Source: Streptomyces albus subsp. albus (lineage in GTDB: Bacteria; Actinomycetota; Actinomycetes; Streptomycetales; Streptomycetaceae). Taken from it: DNA of 64,000 nucleotides. The position numbers and the translations under genes are program-made. Below the pieces are notes generated by a model. The model did not search any database. It saw nothing but the letters and a program-made list of their open reading frames with translations, and was not told the origin of the DNA. Position 1 is the first letter of the stretch. Every line of letters starts with the position of its first letter. The stretch is taken from assembly GCF_000725885.1 (NCBI RefSeq), contig NZ_JODR01000002.1:186001-250000 (forward strand), written 5' to 3'. This document shows, one piece after another, positions 46,088-56,952 of this stretch.

Positions 46088-47503
46088 ATGGCTCGACCCG
46101 ACGCCCCTGGCACACCGTTAGCCGGCACGGCAGCGCACGCCGTGGGGTACCGAGAAGTGACCGACCACAACGGGCGCGTCTACCGCGTGGGCGAGACGGA
46201 CCGGGAGATCCTCGGCCATTCGCGCAAGATCATGGTCTATCTGCCCTGGCTGGCGATGATGGCGATCAGCGTGTCCGAGTACGCCTTCGGCTCCGCCGAG
46301 GACACGCTCTCCCACGCACACCACTGGAGCCGCAGCGACACCTTCTGGATCCTCAGCGTCTGGGTGTTCTTCCAGGCCGGGGTGGCCTTCCCGGCCGGCT
46401 GGCTGCGCGAGCGCGGCCTGCTGACGGCACGCAACGCGATGTACATCGGCGCCGGACTGGTGCTGCTGGGCTTCCTGGCCCTCTCCCACGCGACGGATGT
46501 CCTGTGGGCCGTCGCCGGGTTCGGCGTACTCGGCGGAGTGGGCTCCGGACTCGTATACGCCACCTGCATCAACAGCGTCGGCAAATGGTTCCCCGAGCGG
46601 CGCGGCGGCAAGACCGGCTTCGTCAACGGCGGTTTCGCCTACGGCGCCGTGCCCTTCATCTTCCTGTTCAACTACTCGTTCGACACCGGCAACTACCGCC
46701 AGGTGCTGGACGCGATCGGGGTGTACGTCCTCGTCCTGGTCGCCGTGTGCGCCTGGTTCTTCCGCGACCCGCCGAAGAACTGGTGGCCGGCCGACCACGA
46801 CCCGCTGCGCCGCACCGGCCCCGCCAAGACGGTGACGGCCCTCGACAAGAACCCGCCCGCCACCAAGCAGTACACGCCCATGGAGGCGATGCGCACCGGG
46901 ATGCTGCCGCTGATGTGGGTACTGGTCGTGATGACCGCCGGCGTCTCCATCTTCGGCATCTCCTTCCAGGTGCCGTTCGCCAAGGAGGTCGGCTTCGGCC
47001 CCCTGGTGGCCGCCTCCTCGATGGGCATCATGTCGGTGATCAACGGAGTGGGCCGCGGCTGCATCGGCTGGCTGTCCGACCGCTGGGGACGCAAGCCCAC
47101 CCTGATCTTCGTCATCGTGGTGCTGGGCCTGGCGCAGTTCGGTGTGCTGTGGGCCGGGACGATCCACAACCAGGCGCTCTTCCTGGTCTTCGCCTTCGTC
47201 TCCGGTTTCGGCAGCGGCGCCTTCTACCCGATGTTCGCGGCGCTCACCCCCGACTACTTCGGGGAGAACCACAACGCCACCAACTACGGCATCGCCTACA
47301 GCGGGAAGCTGGTGAGCGGACTGTTCGGCGGCGGGCTGGGAGCGACGGCGGTCGACGCGTGGGGGTACGACGGGGCGTATCTGCTGGCCGGAGGCATCTC
47401 CCTGCTGGCCGCGCTGATGGCCCTCGCCCTGCACCGGCCCGGCGCCCCCCGCCGCCGGAAGATCGTCCCCAACCCCCACCCCATCAGCCGCGAGGCCACC
47501 TGA
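46088..47503 (+). CDS. OFA-family MFS transporter, probable oxalate/formate antiporter
   Basis: A 471-residue, twelve-helix major facilitator protein. The cytoplasmic loop between helices 8 and 9 carries the MFS signature WLSDRWGRKPTL. The N-terminal half has GLVYATCINSVGKWFPERRG, a signature of the OFA (OxlT-like) family, and YPMFAALTPDYFGENHNATNYG is another. It should bring oxalate in and let formate out, feeding the three enzymes upstream. ATG 46088 follows GGAGGAG. It is co-directional with the operon after a 65-base gap and ends before a bidirectional hairpin. Confidence 0.86.
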   Translation: MARPDAPGTPLAGTAAHAVGYREVTDHNGRVYRVGETDREILGHSRKIMVYLPWLAMMAISVSEYAFGSAEDTLSHAHHWSRSDTFWILSVWVFFQAGVAFPAGWLRERGLLTARNAMYIGAGLVLLGFLALSHATDVLWAVAGFGVLGGVGSGLVYATCINSVGKWFPERRGGKTGFVNGGFAYGAVPFIFLFNYSFDTGNYRQVLDAIGVYVLVLVAVCAWFFRDPPKNWWPADHDPLRRTGPAKTVTALDKNPPATKQYTPMEAMRTGMLPLMWVLVVMTAGVSIFGISFQVPFAKEVGFGPLVAASSMGIMSVINGVGRGCIGWLSDRWGRKPTLIFVIVVLGLAQFGVLWAGTIHNQALFLVFAFVSGFGSGAFYPMFAALTPDYFGENHNATNYGIAYSGKLVSGLFGGGLGATAVDAWGYDGAYLLAGGISLLAALMALALHRPGAPRRRKIVPNPHPISREAT

Positions 47504-47551
47504 TCCGGAACCTCCCCGGCCCGGCGCCGGGGAGGCCCGGGCCTCCTTCTC

Positions 47552-47581
47552 GGGACGAGCCCGGGGGCCCGGGCTCGTCCC
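47552..47581. terminator. Bidirectional hairpin between the antiporter and GntR genes
   Basis: Arms GGGACGAGCCCGGG (47552-47565) and its exact complement (47568-47581) lie between converging genes. A second stem, GGAGGCCCGGGCCTCC, is at 47531-47546. Confidence 0.8.
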
Positions 47582-47666
47582 CGCGCGGGGCGGGGTCCCG
47601 TCCGGCGCCGGGCCGCGCCAAGGTGGGCCGCAAGACCGCCGCGGGTCCCACACCGCGGGCGGTGGC

Positions 47667-48335
47667 TCAGCCCTCCCGGCGTTCGTGGTACGAGCGCCGG
47701 GTGTGCTCCGTGTGCTCGCGCATCACCCGCATCGCCGCGTCCTCGTCCCCCGCGGCGACCGCCGCGATCAACTGCCGGTGCTCCTCCCAGGAGCGGGCCC
47801 CGCGCTGCCGTGCCACCGGCCGGTAGTACCAGCGCACGCGGCGGTCCACCTGCCGCGACAGTTCGGCCAGGACCGTGTTGCCGGCCAGTTCCATCACATG
47901 GGCGTGGAAGGCCGCGTTGGCGTCGACGACCGCGTCCACGTCGTCGTCCAGCAGTGCGGCCTCGCCGCGGGCGCACAGCTCCTCCAGTTCGGCGACGCCC
48001 TCGGGGCCGGCGTGTGCCGCGGCAAGCCGGGCGGCCTCGGCCTCCAGCAGGGTGCGCACCGACAGCAGTTGGTCGGCCTCCTCCTCGGACGGCTCGTGGA
48101 CGAAGGCGCCCTGTGCGGGCCGCAGATCGACCCAGCCGTCGGTGGCGAGCCGCTGCAACGCTTCCCGTACGGGCTGGCGGGAGACGCCGAGCCGGTCGGC
48201 GATTTCGCTCTCGACCAGGTGCTGTCCCGGTCGCAGCTGCCGTGTGGTGATCAGGCTCAGCAGCGCCTCGTACACCTGCTCGCGCAGCGGCCCCGGCCGC
48301 CGCAGCTTCGGTACCCCCGACAGCGTCATCGCCAC
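47667..48335 (-). CDS. GntR/FCD-family transcriptional regulator
   Basis: A 222-residue regulator. The winged helix at residues about 15-80 contains VESEIADRLGVSRQPVREALQRL. The C-terminal FCD ligand domain has the metal-binding His pattern (NAAFHAHVMELAGN and WEEHRQLIAAVAAGD). It converges on the oxalate operon and is its likely local regulator. GTG 48335 has GAGGGG eight bases upstream; ATG 48329 is possible. Its own promoter region has GTCTACAGTCTAC (48373-48385), a direct repeat that could be an autoregulatory site. Confidence 0.85.
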   Translation of the reverse strand: MAMTLSGVPKLRRPGPLREQVYEALLSLITTRQLRPGQHLVESEIADRLGVSRQPVREALQRLATDGWVDLRPAQGAFVHEPSEEEADQLLSVRTLLEAEAARLAAAHAGPEGVAELEELCARGEAALLDDDVDAVVDANAAFHAHVMELAGNTVLAELSRQVDRRVRWYYRPVARQRGARSWEEHRQLIAAVAAGDEDAAMRVMREHTEHTRRSYHERREG

Positions 48336-48410
48336 CCCGTTCCCCTCGTCCCCTGGCCGGCCCGGCCCGATTGTCTACAGTCTACGGATGCCCGCCTGCG
48401 GCGGGAGCGA

Positions 48411-48460
48411 CAACGGCCGACGGGCCGCACCCCGCGAAGGGTGCGGCCCGTCGGCCGTTG
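48411..48460 (-). terminator. Perfect 22-bp stem after aconitase
   Basis: Arms 48411-48432 (CAACGGCCGACGGGCCGCAC and on) and 48439-48460 are exact complements with a six-base loop CGCGAA, 24 bases after the aconitase stop. Confidence 0.9.
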
Positions 48461-48483
48461 TGGTGCGGCTCGGCCGCCAGGCG

Positions 48484-51288
<2,805 letters not shown>

Positions 51289-51338
51289 CTACCGCCCGTC
51301 GTCGCCCCGCGACAGCGACCGCGACGTATGCCGTCGCC

Positions 51339-51362
51339 AGTTATCTCGATGTCGAGATAACT
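51339..51362. promoter_or_regulatory. Perfect dyad with TATCTC-N6-GAGATA core (acnA side)
   Basis: AGTTATCTCGA (51339-51349) and its exact complement (51352-51362) are separated by two bases. The core TATCTC-N6-GAGATA (51342-51359) recurs upstream of the HTH-MurA gene. It lies about 140-155 bases before acnA. Confidence 0.7.
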
Positions 51363-51532
51363 CTAGTACACGACCGCGCCACGGTCATGCCTGCCCCCGG
51401 GTGCCCCCGGCCGGACCCGCCGACACACCGCGGGCCCGACCACTCGCCGCCGACCGCTCCGCACCCACCCCTTGGCACCGAGCGCCCCCCACCGGGGCCG
51501 ACCGGCAAGGGGGCCGGCCAGCAGGGACGGCA

Positions 51533-52012
51533 TCACTCCCCGTCCGCACCCCCGTCCGCGTCGGCGGCGGCGCGCGTGCGCTCGACCAGCCGCTCGTGAC
51601 GCTGCCGGGCCGCCTGCGGGGTCCCCAGCCCCAGCCCGAAGGCGATCTGCGGCCAGGTCATCCCCCGCCCGCGCGCCATCCGCACCAGCCCCTCCTCCAG
51701 CTCGTCCAACTCGCCGCGCACCCGCGGCACGAGGGAGAGGGCGGCGGTGATGTCCGCCTCGTCCACCTCCGGTTCGCCCTCCTGGAGCCGCGCGGCACCG
51801 CTGAGCAGAAACGCGACGAGCCGCACCGCCTCGTGCGGCCCCGGCATCGAGGGGTGCGCCTGCCGGCCCCGCTGCGCCTCGTCGGCCGCGTGCCGCTCGG
51901 CGATCCGGAAGAGCGCGGCGTGGGCCCGCTGCTCCCTCGCCTGTTCGGGATGCGGGGGCGTGAAGGGGTCGTCGGAGTTCTGCCCGGTCGCGGTAGCGCG
52001 TGTGGTGGCCAT
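51533..52012 (-). CDS. Small HTH-containing protein
   Basis: A 159-residue cytoplasmic protein. The first 90 residues are charged and helical (EQRAHAALFRIAERHAADE, then a hydrophobic helix AVRLVAFLLSG). The C-terminal 50 residues contain a probable helix-turn-helix (MTWPQIAFGLGLGTPQAARQ). I know it only as a conserved Streptomyces DNA-binding-like protein. ATG 52012 was chosen because similarity to the family and protein-like composition begin there; longer upstream frames run into the murA promoter. It is divergent from the HTH-MurA gene and upstream of acnA in the same direction, so it is a candidate regulator of either. Confidence 0.65.
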   Translation of the reverse strand: MATTRATATGQNSDDPFTPPHPEQAREQRAHAALFRIAERHAADEAQRGRQAHPSMPGPHEAVRLVAFLLSGAARLQEGEPEVDEADITAALSLVPRVRGELDELEEGLVRMARGRGMTWPQIAFGLGLGTPQAARQRHERLVERTRAAADADGGADGE

Positions 52013-52184
52013 ACGAGCAGCATGCGCGACTCGCCATGCCATTGTCAACGTCCCGTTGTGAACGATCCGTTTGCCCGCACAGCCGCAGGGCACTCTCCAC
52101 CGACCGCACCCGCCCCCGCAATCCGGGCGTGGCATTCGGGCGGTTGTACGAGGCTGCACGCGCCGCGGGGACCCCCGAATGCGT

Positions 52185-52208
52185 GGCTATCTCACATCTG
52201 AGATAGCC
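52185..52208. promoter_or_regulatory. Perfect dyad with TATCTC-N6-GAGATA core (HTH-MurA side)
   Basis: GGCTATCTCA (52185-52194) and its exact complement (52199-52208) are four bases apart. The core TATCTC-N6-GAGATA (52188-52205) has the same half-sites and spacing as the acnA-side dyad. It ends only seven bases before the ATG at 52216, where a bound protein would block initiation. Confidence 0.75.
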
Positions 52209-52215
52209 TCCTGGT

Positions 52216-53745
52216 ATGACCGACGATTACCTCGGCCGCATCGGCCAGTTGATCCGCGATGCCCGACAGCACCGTGGCATGACACAGTCACAACTCGCGG
52301 AAGCGCTCGGCACCAGCCAGAGCGCGGTCAACCGTATCGAGCGCGGGAACCAGAACATCAGCCTTGAGATGATCGCCCGCATCTCCGAGGCACTGGACAG
52401 CGAGATCGTCTCGCTCGGGTACTCCGGTCCGATGCATCTGCGCGTCGTGGGCGGGCGCCGGCTGTCCGGCAGCATCGACGTCAAGACGAGCAAGAACGCG
52501 TGCGTGGCCCTGCTGTGCGCCTCGCTGCTCAACTCCGGCCGCACGGTGCTGCGTCGGGTCGCCCGCATCGAGGAGGTCTACCGCATCCTGGAGGTGCTCT
52601 CCTCCATCGGTGTGCGCTGCCGGTGGATCAACGGCGGTGCCGACCTGGAGATCGTGCCCCCGGCCGAACTGGACCTCGACTCCATCGACCAGGAAGCGGC
52701 GCGGCGCACCCGGAGCATCATCATGTTCCTCGGCCCGCTGCTGCACCGTATGGACCGCTTCCGCATCCCGTACGCCGGCGGCTGCGACCTGGGCACGCGG
52801 ACGGTCGAGCCGCACATGAGCGCGCTGCGCCACTTCGGGCTCGCCGTCACCGCGACCGAAGGCGTCTACCACGCGGAGGTGGAGGCCGGGGTCGCGCCCA
52901 AGCGGCCCATCGTGCTGACCGAACGCGGCGACACCGTCACCGAGAACGCGCTGCTGGCGGCGGCCCGCCACGACGGCGTCACCGTCATCCGCAACGCCTC
53001 GTCCAACTACATGGTCCAGGACCTGTGCTTCTTCCTGGAGCAGCTCGGCGTACAGGTCGACGGCATCGGCTCCACGACGCTGACCGTGCACGGCGTGCCC
53101 GTCATCGACACGGACGTGGACTACTCGCCCTCCGAGGACCCGGTCGAGGCGATGAGCCTGGTGGCCGCCGCCGTCGTGACCGAGTCGGAGCTGACGGTCC
53201 GCCGGGTGCCGGCCGAGTTCATGGAGATCGAACTGGCCGTCCTGGAGGAGATGGGGCTCGACTTCGACCGCAGCGCCGAGTACGCGGCCGACAACGGGCG
53301 CACCCGGCTGACGGACCTGACGGTGCGGCCCTCCAAACTGGAGGCGCCCATCGACAAGATCCACCCGATGCCCTTCCCGGGCCTCAACATCGACAACGTC
53401 CCCTTCTTCGCGGCCATCGCCGCCTCCGCCCAGGGCAAGACCCTCATCCACGACTGGGTCTACGACAACCGGGCCATCTATCTGACGGACCTCAACCGCC
53501 TCGGCGGCAGGCTCCAGCTGCTCGACCCGCACCGCGTCCTGGTCGAGGGCCCGACCCGCTGGCGCGCGGCCGAAATGATGTGCCCGCCCGCCCTCCGTCC
53601 CGCCGTCGTCGTCCTGCTGGCCATGCTGGCGGCCGAGGGCACCTCGGTGCTGCGCAACGTGTACGTCATCAACCGCGGCTACGAGGACCTGGCGGAGCGC
53701 CTCAACGAGGTCGGCGCGCAGATCGAGACGTTCCGGGACATCTGA
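52216..53745 (+). CDS. MurA-like UDP-GlcNAc enolpyruvyl transferase with N-terminal XRE domain
   Basis: A 509-residue fusion. Residues 5-65 are an XRE/Cro-type helix-turn-helix (MTQSQLAEALGTSQSAVNRI). Residues 73-509 are an EPSP/MurA fold. Active-site matches to MurA are Lys93-Asn94 (KTSKNACVA), Cys190 and Arg195 (GGCDLGTR) and the late Arg in ALRPAVVVLL. The usual FPTD motif with the catalytic Asp305 is replaced by FPGLNIDN, so an Asp is present but displaced. It could be an active second MurA with built-in DNA binding, or a regulator that senses UDP-GlcNAc. It corresponds to SCO5998 by position. Its own promoter carries a perfect dyad. Confidence 0.85.
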   Translation: MTDDYLGRIGQLIRDARQHRGMTQSQLAEALGTSQSAVNRIERGNQNISLEMIARISEALDSEIVSLGYSGPMHLRVVGGRRLSGSIDVKTSKNACVALLCASLLNSGRTVLRRVARIEEVYRILEVLSSIGVRCRWINGGADLEIVPPAELDLDSIDQEAARRTRSIIMFLGPLLHRMDRFRIPYAGGCDLGTRTVEPHMSALRHFGLAVTATEGVYHAEVEAGVAPKRPIVLTERGDTVTENALLAAARHDGVTVIRNASSNYMVQDLCFFLEQLGVQVDGIGSTTLTVHGVPVIDTDVDYSPSEDPVEAMSLVAAAVVTESELTVRRVPAEFMEIELAVLEEMGLDFDRSAEYAADNGRTRLTDLTVRPSKLEAPIDKIHPMPFPGLNIDNVPFFAAIAASAQGKTLIHDWVYDNRAIYLTDLNRLGGRLQLLDPHRVLVEGPTRWRAAEMMCPPALRPAVVVLLAMLAAEGTSVLRNVYVINRGYEDLAERLNEVGAQIETFRDI

Positions 53746-53758
53746 TACGCGGACCCCG

Positions 53759-53807
53759 CCGCGCCCTGTTCCGGCCTGCTGCTCAGTGGGCCGGGGACAG
53801 GGCGCGG
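53759..53807. terminator. Hairpin between HTH-MurA and TPR-regulator genes
   Basis: CCGCGCCCTGTTCCGGCC (53759-53776) pairs with 53789-53807 with one bulge. It lies between converging genes and includes a 12-base loop. Confidence 0.65.
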
Positions 53808-53918
53808 CGACGTCTTCGGGACCTTTCCGGGAGTCCGGGCCGGCGACGGGCGGGCTTCGCGTGCTTGCCCGGAGCCGCCGTCGGGCTTCCGGGCCCGGAC
53901 TGCCCGGCACGGCCCGGT

Positions 53919-55316
53919 CTACGGCGTGCCGCCGGAGTCGGGTGGGGCCGGTCGGGTGAGGCGGGTGAGGTGGTCGCGGACCTCGCGTGCCTGGGGGTGT
54001 CGGCGGTAGGGGGCGAGGGAGCGCCGCAGGGCGGTGAGTGCTGTCGTGGTCCGGCGGGAGGACGTGTGCGGGTAGTGCGCGGCGGCCTGTCGGCACTGGT
54101 CCAGCGCGGCATCCAGTTGTCCGAGGTCCAGCAGCGTCCTGGCCAGCTGCGCGTGGGTGAGCAGGCGGGAGACGTGGTGTGCGGACGGGCGTGCGGCCAG
54201 TGAGTCCTGGAGGGCGACGGCCGCCTGCGCCCGGTCTCCGAGCCACAGCAGGACTTCGCCACGCTGGTAGCGGAACGCCGCGGGCGGGTACCGGGTGAAC
54301 AGGTCGAGAGGTCCGGCGCCCGCATCGGCTTCCGCTTCGTGGCAGCGCTCGGCGGCCAGCAGGTCCGCGAGTGCCCCTTCCCGCTCACCGTCCGCGGCCC
54401 GCACCACCGCTCTTCCCGCCAGGAGGTAGCACCGAACGGGCGAGGTCGCGGTGGGGGCCGCCAGTTCGAGGGCCGACTGGGACCACTGCCGTGCGTGGGT
54501 CAGGTCGTCCAGGCGCAGCGCCTGCACCGCCATGGTGCGCAGGGTGATGGCGTAGAGGTTCCGGTTGTCCGCCCGGTGGGCCAGTTCGAGGGCGGAACGG
54601 TAGCAGTGGTAGCCGAGGTTCGGCAGGCCGGCGTCGGCGAGCATCATGCCCAGCAGATGCATCAGACAGGCGCTTCCGGTCAGCACTTCGGGGTCGCGCG
54701 TTCTGGTGTGGGGCGATGTTCTCAGGCGCGGGACGATGTCGTCGGCGATGTAGGCGCCCAGTGCGGAGCGCGCGTGCGCACCGCCGTATTTCTCCGCCAG
54801 TTCGGCGAAGATCGTGACCACGTCCGCCAGCCGCGGGTCGGCGCCCGGGGGCTCCGGTCCCGCCGTGCCGCCGGGCCGGACGACGGTGTCCGGTCCGGCC
54901 GTGGGCGGCCAGGTGGGCAGCCGGATGCCGGTCGCGGCGAACATGTCCCGGTTGAGTGCCAGTCGTCGGGCCGGGTCCGCGTCGGCGCGGCACAGGGCTG
55001 TCATGCGGTCCACCGGGTCTGCGTTTCCCAGTACGGCCTCGGCCGGGTTCCCGGTTGCCGCCGTCCTCGCCAGCCCCGTCTCGCCGACGTGTACGACGCG
55101 GCCGAGGCGACGCCCGAACACCTGGGCCACCAGGCCGGGAACAGGCGGGCGTGGCCGGGAGCCTTCCAGCCAGTGTGCGACGGCCGTCCGGTCGTACCGC
55201 AGTCGCAGGCCGTATTTGGTGCCCAGGGCATTGACCGCGCGGGCGAGTTCGCCCGCGTTCCACCCGGACTCCGCCAGCAGAGCGGCGAGTTGCCGGTTCG
55301 GGGTGCGACGGCCCAT
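53919..55316 (-). CDS. HTH-TPR transcriptional regulator
   Basis: A 465-residue protein. The N-terminal 80 residues resemble an HTH domain of the Streptomyces type that begins NRQLAALLAESGWNAGELARAVN, with YDRTAVAHWLEGSRP as the recognition region. Residues from about 180 on form tetratricopeptide-like helical repeats (LGYHCYRSALELAHRADNR, RCYLLAGRAVVRAADGERE). Such proteins (for example NsdA) often control antibiotic production or development; the exact relative is not identified. It is divergent from the acyl operon across 480 bases and is the obvious candidate to control it. Confidence 0.75.
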   Translation of the reverse strand: MGRRTPNRQLAALLAESGWNAGELARAVNALGTKYGLRLRYDRTAVAHWLEGSRPRPPVPGLVAQVFGRRLGRVVHVGETGLARTAATGNPAEAVLGNADPVDRMTALCRADADPARRLALNRDMFAATGIRLPTWPPTAGPDTVVRPGGTAGPEPPGADPRLADVVTIFAELAEKYGGAHARSALGAYIADDIVPRLRTSPHTRTRDPEVLTGSACLMHLLGMMLADAGLPNLGYHCYRSALELAHRADNRNLYAITLRTMAVQALRLDDLTHARQWSQSALELAAPTATSPVRCYLLAGRAVVRAADGEREGALADLLAAERCHEAEADAGAGPLDLFTRYPPAAFRYQRGEVLLWLGDRAQAAVALQDSLAARPSAHHVSRLLTHAQLARTLLDLGQLDAALDQCRQAAAHYPHTSSRRTTTALTALRRSLAPYRRHPQAREVRDHLTRLTRPAPPDSGGTP

Positions 55317-55797
55317 GGAGTCCCCCGCTAGCTCCGCCCGGCCACACAGGCCGGGGCTTTCAACGCGTTCACGCCTTGGTGACCGGAACCGGTCGGCACC
55401 GCACTCGTGCTTGTGTTTCGGTGGACGTATACCCGAACCGCGCGCTCACCCCGTGAACCCGACGGCGGTTTCCGGACTGTACGGGAGATGAGCCTGGGGC
55501 TCGCGTTGTCTGTGCGGCTGTTGTTGCCGCTCCAGCACGGTGGCTCCACCGCGCGGGACGGCGGCGGGCAACGTCACTGCGCACGTCACCGGCGCCGCCT
55601 GCCCCGGCTGCCCCGGCAGGAGAGCCGGCCGCAAGCCCCTTCGCGGAAAAGTCCAAAAAGGGCGCCCTCCGGTGACGTGGCCACCGGCCACATGGCCGCG
55701 ACAGCGGAGCCGCGCCGCAGGACTCCCCCACAGCGCGGAGGAGCTCCCCACCTCGTCAGCAGAACACCATGCCCCCATATGAGGAAGAACAAGCGAT
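55317..55797. promoter_or_regulatory. Divergent control region of the TPR regulator and acyl operon
   Basis: About 480 bases. The dyad GACCGG-AA-CCGGTC lies at 55381-55394, some 65 bases upstream of the regulator. GTGGCC-ACC-GGCCAC occurs near 55679-55693, about 110 bases before the acyltransferase gene. No gene is supported. GAGGAAG at 55781 is the ribosome site for the ATG at 55798. Confidence 0.45.
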
Positions 55798-56952
55798 ATG
55801 CCACCACCACATGACCGGCCGAGGGCCTCGACGCCCTGGACGCCCTCGCCCGAGAGGGCCGGAAGCCCAGGAAGGGCCGGAAGCCCAGGAAGGGCCGGAA
55901 GCCCAGGGAGGGCCGGAAGCTCCGAAACGCCCGGCAATACCGTCCACCTCTTCCCCGGTCAGGGGGATTTCGCCGTCTCGCCCCTGGTGCGGGCCGCTCG
56001 TGCCCACCCCGTCGTGCGCGCGGCCCTCGCCGATGTGTTCTCGCAGGTGGATGAGGTGAGCGCGGCGTACGGGATTCCGGCACTGGGTCCCGCGCTGCTG
56101 GGCGACACGCCACCAAGCGGCAGGGAGCTGGCCGCGGGACCGGTGGGTACGCCTCAAGTGGCGCTGTTCGGGGCGTCCATGGCGGTCCACCAAGCGCTGT
56201 GCGCCATCGGGGCGGCACCTCGGCGGATGGTCGCCGTCAGCTTCGGGGAGATCGCCGCGCTCACGGCGGCCGGGGTGTTCGGCGTGCCCGACGGTACCCA
56301 CATCGCGTGCCGGCTCTCCCGTTTCCTGCGCCGCTGCCGCGGTGGCCTGACGGTGCTGTCGGCGGGAGCCGGCGAGGCCGAGCGGCTGATCGGTGCCGCC
56401 GCGGCCCGTGGGGTCGCGGTGGCCTGCGTCAACGATCCGGGCGAAACCGTCCTCAGCGGCCCAGTCCAGGAACTCGGCCAGGTGGAGGCGCGGGCGGCGG
56501 ACCAGGGGACGGACGCCGTGCGGCTCCGGTTGCCCTTCTCCTCCCACCACCCCTCTCTCTCCGCTCAGGCGGAGGGTTTCGCGGCTGCGATCCGCACCCT
56601 GCCCGAGCAGCCTGCCCACACCCCTGTCCACTCGGCCGTGCACGGCGGGCCGTACGGCGGGGACGACGACGTGTGCGCGGGGCTGGCCGCGTGCCTGACG
56701 CGTCCCGCCCGGCTGCCCGAGGTGCTCCGCGGGGCGGCGGTGCCGGGGCCCACCCTCGTCCTGGAGGCCGGTACGGGGCAGGCCCTCACCCGCAATGCCC
56801 GGCGCGTCCTCGACGGGCAGGAGGGCCCCTTCGCCACGCACAGCCCGCTCCAGGACCCGGACTTCCCGTGGGAGCGCCCGGGCCGTCTGCACCGGATGGG
56901 CGCCCCGGGCCGCGGGCACCGCGCACCTGACCGGGAGGAGGAGATCGCGTGA
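55798..56952 (+). CDS. Stand-alone acyltransferase (FabD/AT-like) with altered active-site motif
   Basis: A 384-residue acyltransferase of the malonyl/acyl-CoA:ACP family. LFPGQG is at residues 51-56. The nucleophile region reads AVSFGEIAAL (Ser148) where the family has GHSxGE, so the Gly-His before Ser is replaced by Ala-Val. A His pair (SSHHPSLS, 250-251) could be the catalytic base. The N terminus has GSPGRA repeats from an 18-base DNA repeat. ATG 55798 has GAGGAAG ten bases upstream. The stop overlaps the next start (GTGA). It may load a malonyl or other extender or starter for the KAS III enzyme downstream, or edit acyl-ACP. Confidence 0.78.
   Translation: MPPPHDRPRASTPWTPSPERAGSPGRAGSPGRAGSPGRAGSSETPGNTVHLFPGQGDFAVSPLVRAARAHPVVRAALADVFSQVDEVSAAYGIPALGPALLGDTPPSGRELAAGPVGTPQVALFGASMAVHQALCAIGAAPRRMVAVSFGEIAALTAAGVFGVPDGTHIACRLSRFLRRCRGGLTVLSAGAGEAERLIGAAAARGVAVACVNDPGETVLSGPVQELGQVEARAADQGTDAVRLRLPFSSHHPSLSAQAEGFAAAIRTLPEQPAHTPVHSAVHGGPYGGDDDVCAGLAACLTRPARLPEVLRGAAVPGPTLVLEAGTGQALTRNARRVLDGQEGPFATHSPLQDPDFPWERPGRLHRMGAPGRGHRAPDREEEIA
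55861..55932 (+). repeat. 18-bp tandem repeat in the acyltransferase gene
   Basis: GGAAGCCCAGGAAGGGCC is repeated at 55861, 55879 and 55897 (one change), with a diverged copy at 55915. It encodes GSPGRA units and keeps the frame. Confidence 0.85.
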
